Source: CAYUPI01 sp964446585
GTDB taxonomy: Bacteria; Verrucomicrobiota; Verrucomicrobiia; Limisphaerales; UBA8199
Assembly (NCBI GenBank): GCA_964446585.1
Contig: CAYUPI010000083.1
Span: 1 to 20,202 of the forward strand
Direction of reading: 5' to 3'
Length of the DNA: 20,202 nucleotides
Below are positions 15,382-20,202 of the stretch, one piece after another; the stretch's first letter is position 1, and each line of letters starts with the position of its first letter. The position numbers and the translations under genes were made by a program. A model generated the notes under the pieces. The model was not told the DNA's origin and ran no database searches. It saw only the letters and a list, made by a program, of their open reading frames with translations.

Positions 15382-18300
15382 TCACCGGAGCATAGCGGAA
15401 GCCTTTTCGCTAAATGCAGCTGCGCGCCAGATGTGCCAGCTTTCCGCCCCCACGAACACCAGCGCCTCACCGCCGGGAGCGAAGCGCAGTTGCCCCTCGA
15501 CCGGTCGCAGCGGTTCGCCGAGGCTGAAGCTCCCGACCTCCTGTCGGCTGGCGACATCCCACAGGATGATGGCTGACTCTCCGGTGCCCGCAGCGATTCT
15601 CCGGCCGTCAGGCGCTAGAGCCACAGTCCAGTAGGCGTCCGCACTGGAGGCGAACTGGGAAATCAGCTTGGCCAAATCCACCTCCCAAAGCTTGACGAGA
15701 CCATCGTGTCCGGCGGTCACCAGGAATCGGCCATCGCGTGAAAAATCACAGGCATAGCAATAGCCGTGGTGAGCCGGGAAATCGGCAAGGATTCGCCCAG
15801 AGCGAAGATCGGAGACGCGAACGGTTCCATCGGGGAAACCAATACCGAGATGGCGATTGTCCGCGGCGATGGCAGCGGGGCCAGCACTCTTTTGCGTGTT
15901 CGTGATCTGGAGGACTTGCCGCTGCTCGAGGATGTCCCAAACCTTTAACAAAGCGGAGTCCCCCGAGGAATAGATCAGATAACGCGCATTGGGCGACAGA
16001 AGCACTGGGAAGCACTCAGGAAGTTTGTGCGACGCTGGCCTTCCATCGGACTGGAGCAGAATGGGGTGACTTGCTTCGTCGCAAACGATAATGCCGTTGG
16101 TGGAGACTGCGGAAGGCTTGCCATAGAGAACCCGACGGAAGGGCAGCTCGATGACGCTGGGGTCAGGCTTATCGCACGCACGAACTTCCAGCCGGCCACT
16201 GGCATTAATAAACGCCAGCGCTGTTCCATCTGACGCAAGCGCCACCTTAGCCAGGCCTGACCCGGACTGTTCAGTTCGGTTGGTCGCGAGACTCCAGAGC
16301 TTGACCTCGCCGGTCTTGTCCCCGGAGATCAGCCAGCGCGAGTCGGGAGAGAAGGCAATGGCAAAGATCACACTCCGATGACCTCGCAGGGACTTCGTTT
16401 GAGTCCAGGTCCCAGTCTCCCAGAGGCGAATAAGTTGGTCCGCTCCTCCAGTGGCGAGCGACCTTCCGTCAGGCGAAAAAACCTCGATGGCCACCATGCC
16501 CCGATGGCCGCTCACGGAAGTGCTTTGCTCGAGTTCCGCTGTGCTGCGCGCGTCCAATCGACCCGAATAGTCTCCTGTCACAACTCGGGTCCCGTCCGGC
16601 GATATAGCCAACGACCGGACCGGAGCCGGAAGCTTCGCTTCGCCGAGCTGGCGGACCTCCTGCATATCCAGTATGCTGAGCGTCTGGTTTCCGACTAACG
16701 CGGCAGCACGCCGACCATCCGGTGTAAGGGCAAGCCGCGTAGTCCCCTTAGCAATTCCGCTTCTTGTCGCTGGCGCGCCTCCGCGAGTGTCCCAGGCAAG
16801 AGTCTGGCCCGAACAAAACACATTCACGTGTTTGTTATCTGGCTCCCAATGGAATGAGAGCGGGTAGGACTCCAGGTTCGTGATCACGCTAATCTCGCGC
16901 GATTCGGGAAGGTCGTAGCAAACCACCGCGAGATCCTGGAAGGCGGCCGCCAGACGGCGGCTATCAGGTGAGAAGGCGAGAGCCCATACAAATGCTGGTT
17001 TCTCGAAATCATGCGCAGGCCGGCCTGAGGGAATGTCCCAAATAGTTACGTTTCCGGCAGCAGTGGCGGCAAAGCGCCCGTCGGGCGAAAAGGCGGCGCG
17101 CTGGACTTGCTCGCGATGATGGCCCAGCGTCGCTTCTTCATCGCTCCGGCATTGGTCCATGAGATAGTACCACTCAAATCCGCGCAGGTCCGGCTCAAGG
17201 TGTGAGAAAAAGCCCGGCCCGTTCTTCGAGCCGCCTATCCAGGAAGCCACCTTCTGCACTGCCCCTCGTCCCGGCCGATGACGTTCGAGCAACTCGACAG
17301 CAACGCCGAATTTGCTCTCCGTCACGGCTTGCTCAGCCAGACGCATATCCGCGGCGTATAGATTAACGTCTGCTTCTCGTCGTAGGCGGTCGATTCGACT
17401 CACTGAGAGAGTTGAGGTAATAGCGATCACGAGAAGCAGCAGCGCAATGCCCGCCAAGGCGCATGCCAGCGCTGGCCGCCGCCGGCACCATTGCCAGGCG
17501 TGTTCGAGCGCGCTGGCCCGGCGTGCCAGGATAGGCTCTTGTCGAAGGAATCGGCCGAGGTCCTCGCCCATTTCATGCGCACTGCGATACCGGCGCGCCG
17601 GTTCTTTCGCCAGGCACTTCAGACAAATGGTCTCCAGATCCCGGGGCACGGATGGGTTGAGCAGGCGTGGCGAGATCGGCTCTTGCTCCTCCACCTGGCG
17701 CAGCACAGCAGTTGGCGTCTCGCCTGCGAAGGGGGCTCGCGCCGTCAGCAGGTGATAAAGCAACGATCCAAGGGAGTAAATGTCCGCTGCCGGACCCAAC
17801 GTGCGCTTAGCTGTAGCTTGTTCCGGGGACATGTAACCGGGAGTGCCAATAATCTGGCCGGTCAGCGTCAAAGCCGGATCAGGCGCACCCCCCGATTCGA
17901 GCCCGGCGCCACCCGATGGCATATCCGTCGCCATAAACGATTCCGCACGGATCCGTTTTGCCAGGCCGAAGTCAGTCACATGCGGTTCGCCAAGCGAGTC
18001 CACCAGCACGTTGGACGGCTTGAGATCACGGTGCAGGATTCCTCGCTCATGCGAGTGGTGAATTGCCCCTGCAATCTTTTGCACAATTTCCGCGGCGTGG
18101 CGAGCGCCCAGCGGACCGTTCCTCGTCAGGGCGGCGAGATCCTGCCCCGCCACCAGATCCATCGAAAAAAACTGTTGCCCGGCCTGTTCGCCGACCTCGT
18201 GAATGGCCACGATGTTCGGATGGTGCAATGCCGCAGCGACCGCGGCTTCACTGCGAAAGCGCGCCAGTTCGTCCGGAGTCGCGAAAGCTGAGTCGAGCAA

Positions 18301-18567
18301 CACTTTGACGGCCACCTCGCGCCGCAGGCTGATCTGACGCGCCCGATAGACAATACCCATGCCCCCGCGTCCAATCCGTTCCAGAAGCTCGTAATCGCCG
18401 ATCCGTTGGCCAGGAGCCGACTCTGTAGGCTCCTCAGCCGGAAGCTCTCCATCGGTCGCGAACACTGCCCGCGCCAGGCAGTTCGTGCAAAGTCCCTCCG
18501 CCACGGCGGAACTCAATGGCGTTCCGCAGTGGGCACAACGAGTCTCGTTATGCACTGAGGCAGACAT
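15382..18567 (-). CDS. Zinc-ribbon Hanks-type Ser/Thr protein kinase with C-terminal WD40 repeats
   Basis: 1061 aa from ATG 18567 (a TTG just before it is not used). N-terminal zinc ribbon: C11-x2-C14 and C27-x2-C30. Kinase domain about 59-345: glycine loop IGRGGMGIVYRA, K88 in VAVKVL, E107, catalytic HRDLKPSN (D181), DFG at 199-201, GTPGYMSPEQ, DIYSLGSLLYHLL. All catalytic residues are kept, so it should be active. A single membrane helix (about 367-389, ALAGIALLLLVIAITSTL) puts the kinase in the cytoplasm and the C-terminal half outside it. From about 480 to the end there are WD40-type blades with FSPDGR and VKLWE/IRLWE motifs, a probable ligand- or protein-binding propeller. It lies 46 bp downstream of the ECF sigma gene; such pairs are common in Planctomycetes and Verrucomicrobia and suggest that the kinase controls the sigma factor. 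Kinase target is not shown by sequence. Confidence 0.95.
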   Translation of the reverse strand: MSASVHNETRCAHCGTPLSSAVAEGLCTNCLARAVFATDGELPAEEPTESAPGQRIGDYELLERIGRGGMGIVYRARQISLRREVAVKVLLDSAFATPDELARFRSEAAVAAALHHPNIVAIHEVGEQAGQQFFSMDLVAGQDLAALTRNGPLGARHAAEIVQKIAGAIHHSHERGILHRDLKPSNVLVDSLGEPHVTDFGLAKRIRAESFMATDMPSGGAGLESGGAPDPALTLTGQIIGTPGYMSPEQATAKRTLGPAADIYSLGSLLYHLLTARAPFAGETPTAVLRQVEEQEPISPRLLNPSVPRDLETICLKCLAKEPARRYRSAHEMGEDLGRFLRQEPILARRASALEHAWQWCRRRPALACALAGIALLLLVIAITSTLSVSRIDRLRREADVNLYAADMRLAEQAVTESKFGVAVELLERHRPGRGAVQKVASWIGGSKNGPGFFSHLEPDLRGFEWYYLMDQCRSDEEATLGHHREQVQRAAFSPDGRFAATAAGNVTIWDIPSGRPAHDFEKPAFVWALAFSPDSRRLAAAFQDLAVVCYDLPESREISVITNLESYPLSFHWEPDNKHVNVFCSGQTLAWDTRGGAPATRSGIAKGTTRLALTPDGRRAAALVGNQTLSILDMQEVRQLGEAKLPAPVRSLAISPDGTRVVTGDYSGRLDARSTAELEQSTSVSGHRGMVAIEVFSPDGRSLATGGADQLIRLWETGTWTQTKSLRGHRSVIFAIAFSPDSRWLISGDKTGEVKLWSLATNRTEQSGSGLAKVALASDGTALAFINASGRLEVRACDKPDPSVIELPFRRVLYGKPSAVSTNGIIVCDEASHPILLQSDGRPASHKLPECFPVLLSPNARYLIYSSGDSALLKVWDILEQRQVLQITNTQKSAGPAAIAADNRHLGIGFPDGTVRVSDLRSGRILADFPAHHGYCYACDFSRDGRFLVTAGHDGLVKLWEVDLAKLISQFASSADAYWTVALAPDGRRIAAGTGESAIILWDVASRQEVGSFSLGEPLRPVEGQLRFAPGGEALVFVGAESWHIWRAAAFSEKASAMLR

Positions 18568-18613
18568 CAATCAAAAGGTAAAACGCATTCGTCAGGACGG
18601 CATTTCACCGGGT

Positions 18614-19342
18614 TCATTTCGACAAGACGGATAGAAAGTATTTTAATTCGTCATCCAGGTCGGCATTCGTGCCAACGGTTTGGGCGAGTTCTTCCAGGAC
18701 CAACTCACGCAAGCGGCGCCGAAGCCGGTGCACGGCCAGGCCCACCGCCGCCGCCGACAACCCGGTGCGCGAGGCCAACTGCGTGTAGTTCTGCCGCCCA
18801 TCCTCAGTCAGGCACTGCTTAAGCGCGGCGAACAGCTTCTCCTTGCCTCTGGCCGCTTGTTCCGCGCGCAAATGCCTCAGGGCCTCGGTCCATACTGTTT
18901 GTGCCCAGTGTCTGTCAAAAGCCGCCTCCGGTGAAAGCGGTTCAGCCGCCTGCATCTGGAACACTTGTTCCGCTGTTTCGATGTCAATCGGAACGAGGTC
19001 AACGCCGCCCCCTCGCTTCATCGCATTTTGTTTGCGCGCCTCGCTGACCAGATAATTGCGCAGGGCGCCGAGCAGGAAGTGGCGAAACCGGCCGTTGGCG
19101 GGGCCGATGCGTTGGAAGCCGTTTTTGGACAAAAAGTTGGCCAGGAAACCTTGCACCGCATCCTTGGCCGACTCCGGGTCGCGGCCAGCCTGGCGCAAGA
19201 AAACGTACAGAGGCTGCCAATAGACTCGACAGAGCTCATTCAAAGCGGTGGCGTACGCCCCCTCGCTCTCAGGAATGCGGAGGCGAAGAATCAGGCTCCA
19301 GCGGGTGTCAGGAAAGATTCCCGGCTGTTGGGCTGGTCGCAT
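18614..19342 (-). CDS. ECF-type RNA polymerase sigma factor
   Basis: 242 aa. Region 2 is seen at about 41-113 (YWQPLYVFLRQAGRDPESAK, then GRFRHFLLGALRNYLVSE and KQNAMKRGG), matching the ECF branch of Planctomycetes and Verrucomicrobia that lies beside Ser/Thr kinases. A linker with VPIDIETAEQVF follows, then region 4 with a helix-turn-helix around 184-228 (NYTQLASRTGLSAAAVGLAV). The 15-residue tail NADLDDELKYFLSVL is acidic. No anti-sigma factor gene is next to it; the downstream kinase is the probable regulator, by phosphorylation (inference). ATG 19342 is preceded by GAAATGGA, a weak ribosome binding site. It diverges from the surface-protein gene, sharing a 121-bp promoter region. Confidence 0.94.
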   Translation of the reverse strand: MRPAQQPGIFPDTRWSLILRLRIPESEGAYATALNELCRVYWQPLYVFLRQAGRDPESAKDAVQGFLANFLSKNGFQRIGPANGRFRHFLLGALRNYLVSEARKQNAMKRGGGVDLVPIDIETAEQVFQMQAAEPLSPEAAFDRHWAQTVWTEALRHLRAEQAARGKEKLFAALKQCLTEDGRQNYTQLASRTGLSAAAVGLAVHRLRRRLRELVLEELAQTVGTNADLDDELKYFLSVLSK

Positions 19343-19360
19343 TCCATTTCAGGATAATTG

Positions 19361-19416
19361 AACCGGCCAAGGCTGAGAAAACTATTTTTGGGACGCGTGA
19401 AATAGTGAGGCCGGTT
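19361..19416. promoter_or_regulatory. Nested palindrome in the ECF sigma / surface protein promoter region
   Basis: Outer arms AACCGGCC (19361-19368) and GGCCGGTT (19409-19416) are perfect; inside them ACTATTT (19381-19387) and AAATAGT (19400-19406) form a second perfect pair around 12 bp. It lies 19-75 bp upstream of the sigma gene start and 47-103 bp upstream of the surface-protein start. It could be an operator, a promoter-proximal stem-loop in the leader RNA of either gene, or a cruciform. No clear -10/-35 was seen beside it. Confidence 0.4.
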
Positions 19417-19463
19417 TTGCGTTTTCTTCTTTGAAACCGTCTGTTTGCGCACAAACCCTTGCC

Positions 19464-20202
19464 ATGAAATTCATGAATCTGAACGAAAGGGGCGCCAACC
19501 AGGAATTCCAAACGTTCAGGAGGTCTTTTCCTCCCAATTTAGGCGGAAAGGTTCGCGCGTGGATTCCTGCCATGCTTGCAACCATGACGGCAATTTCACT
19601 GCTGCTCGGGCACGGTATCCACTGCGCTGCCGCCACCATAAACTGGACCAACGCCTTCAGCGGCGGATGGAATACTGCCGCAAACTGGAACCCGAACACC
19701 GTGCCGGGTACCGCCGACACGGCAATTATCACCAACGCCGGAGTCACCGTTTCGCTCAACAGCGCCACCACCGTCGGCGCGATCATCCTTGGCACGAACG
19801 GAGCGGGCACCGTTACCCTATCGCTCAACGGCCAAACGCTCTCGCTCAACGGGCCGCTGACGGTGAACCCCAGCGGCTCGTTCACCGTGGACAGCGGCTC
19901 ACTGGTGGGCAACACCAACGCGGTCTTGAGCGGAACGATTGGCTGGTCCGTAGCGTCCTTGGGTGGGATTCTGACGATGGCGACCAATAGCACGCTCAGT
20001 GTCACCAGCGTAAACGATCACAATATGCCAAACTGCACCTTGACCAACAACGGCACGGTCGTGTGGAGCGACGGAAGGATTCGCGGCGGGGGCACTGCTG
20101 TTTACAACAACGGCCTGTGGGACGCGCAGAACGATCAGGTGTTCAACAATGATTTGGGCGGCGGCACAACCTTCAACAACTCCGGCACGTTCCGCAAATC
20201 CG
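19464..20202 (+). CDS. Large exported beta-strand-rich surface protein (5' part only)
   Basis: 246 codons are visible from ATG 19464 before the window ends with no stop. After a 32-residue basic n-region, a hydrophobic stretch (AMLATMTAISLLLGHGI at about 36-52) acts as signal peptide, with cleavage likely near CAAA (54-57). The mature part starts INWTNAFSGGWNTAANWNPN, followed by a series of Thr/Ser/Asn/Gly-rich short strands (TVTLSLNGQTLSLNGPLTV, then NNGTVVWSDGRIRGGG, YNNGLWDAQND, FNNSGTFRKS). This is the autotransporter-like/beta-helix signature found in large surface or PEP-CTERM-type proteins of Verrucomicrobiota. A role in attachment or polymer binding is inference. M4 (19473) is an alternative start. 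Being divergent from the ECF sigma gene, it is a candidate target of that sigma factor. Confidence 0.85.
   Translation, partial: MKFMNLNERGANQEFQTFRRSFPPNLGGKVRAWIPAMLATMTAISLLLGHGIHCAAATINWTNAFSGGWNTAANWNPNTVPGTADTAIITNAGVTVSLNSATTVGAIILGTNGAGTVTLSLNGQTLSLNGPLTVNPSGSFTVDSGSLVGNTNAVLSGTIGWSVASLGGILTMATNSTLSVTSVNDHNMPNCTLTNNGTVVWSDGRIRGGGTAVYNNGLWDAQNDQVFNNDLGGGTTFNNSGTFRKS

Noticed and set aside
17491..18291. Plus-strand frame of 266 aa
   Set aside because: Antisense to the kinase domain, including HRDLKPSN and DFG.
19382..20005. Minus-strand frame of 207 aa and plus frame 19445-19990
   Set aside because: Both overlap the surface-protein gene in other frames; only the frame from 19464 gives a signal peptide and the beta-strand repeats and stays open to the window end.

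Overview
The window looks like a chromosomal piece of a Gram-negative, GC-rich member of the Planctomycetota-Verrucomicrobiota-Chlamydiota group, most likely Verrucomicrobiota (inference, no marker gene present). The pointers are an ECF sigma factor paired with a zinc-ribbon Ser/Thr kinase/WD40 protein, a large beta-strand-rich surface protein with a 'GGWNTAANW' type start, a tripartite RND efflux operon with outer-membrane lipoprotein, and several palindromic dispersed repeats.

Layout. (a) 1-3490, minus strand: a compact, tightly overlapping cluster of a WXG100 protein, a 186-aa coiled-coil protein, a 68-aa protein with the same W-x-D-x5-F-x3-Y spacing as the WXG100 protein, and a coiled-coil, membrane-anchored FtsK/SpoIIIE-family ATPase that runs off the left edge. 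This is the core of a non-canonical type VII/ESX-like secretion system in a probable diderm and is the most interesting system here. The ATPase has a degenerate first P-loop and an intact second one. (b) 3507-4038, minus: a Phd/YefM-RelE/ParE type toxin-antitoxin pair, 16 bp upstream of the WXG100 gene and in the same direction. (c) 4204-5583, plus: an NtrC-type sigma-54 response regulator with no adjacent kinase. (d) 5589-5743: AC/GT-rich inverted repeat. (e) 5845-6969, plus: exported trypsin-like serine protease. (f) 7005-7072: 12-bp-arm palindrome between convergent genes.

(g) 15090 down to 7115, minus: a TetR repressor, a small conserved protein, a periplasmic adaptor, an RND pump, a doubtful 74-aa ORF, a NodT-type outer-membrane factor and a DUF5519 protein. 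TetR probably controls this efflux operon from a 16-bp operator at 15153-15168. Two different palindromic repeats sit inside coding sequence at the signal-peptide regions of the two lipoproteins of this one operon: 8977-9056 encodes most of the outer-membrane factor's signal peptide, and 13770-13910 lies in the adaptor and seems to supply a new ribosome binding site and GTG start. (h) 19342 down to 15382, minus: ECF sigma factor followed by the Hanks-type kinase with C-terminal WD40 repeats, a sensory/regulatory pair. (i) 19464-20202, plus: start of a large exported repeat protein, divergent from the sigma factor, with a nested palindrome in the shared promoter region.

No tRNA, rRNA, CRISPR array or transposase gene was recognised. 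Long plus-strand open frames opposite the ATPase and efflux genes are antisense shadows.
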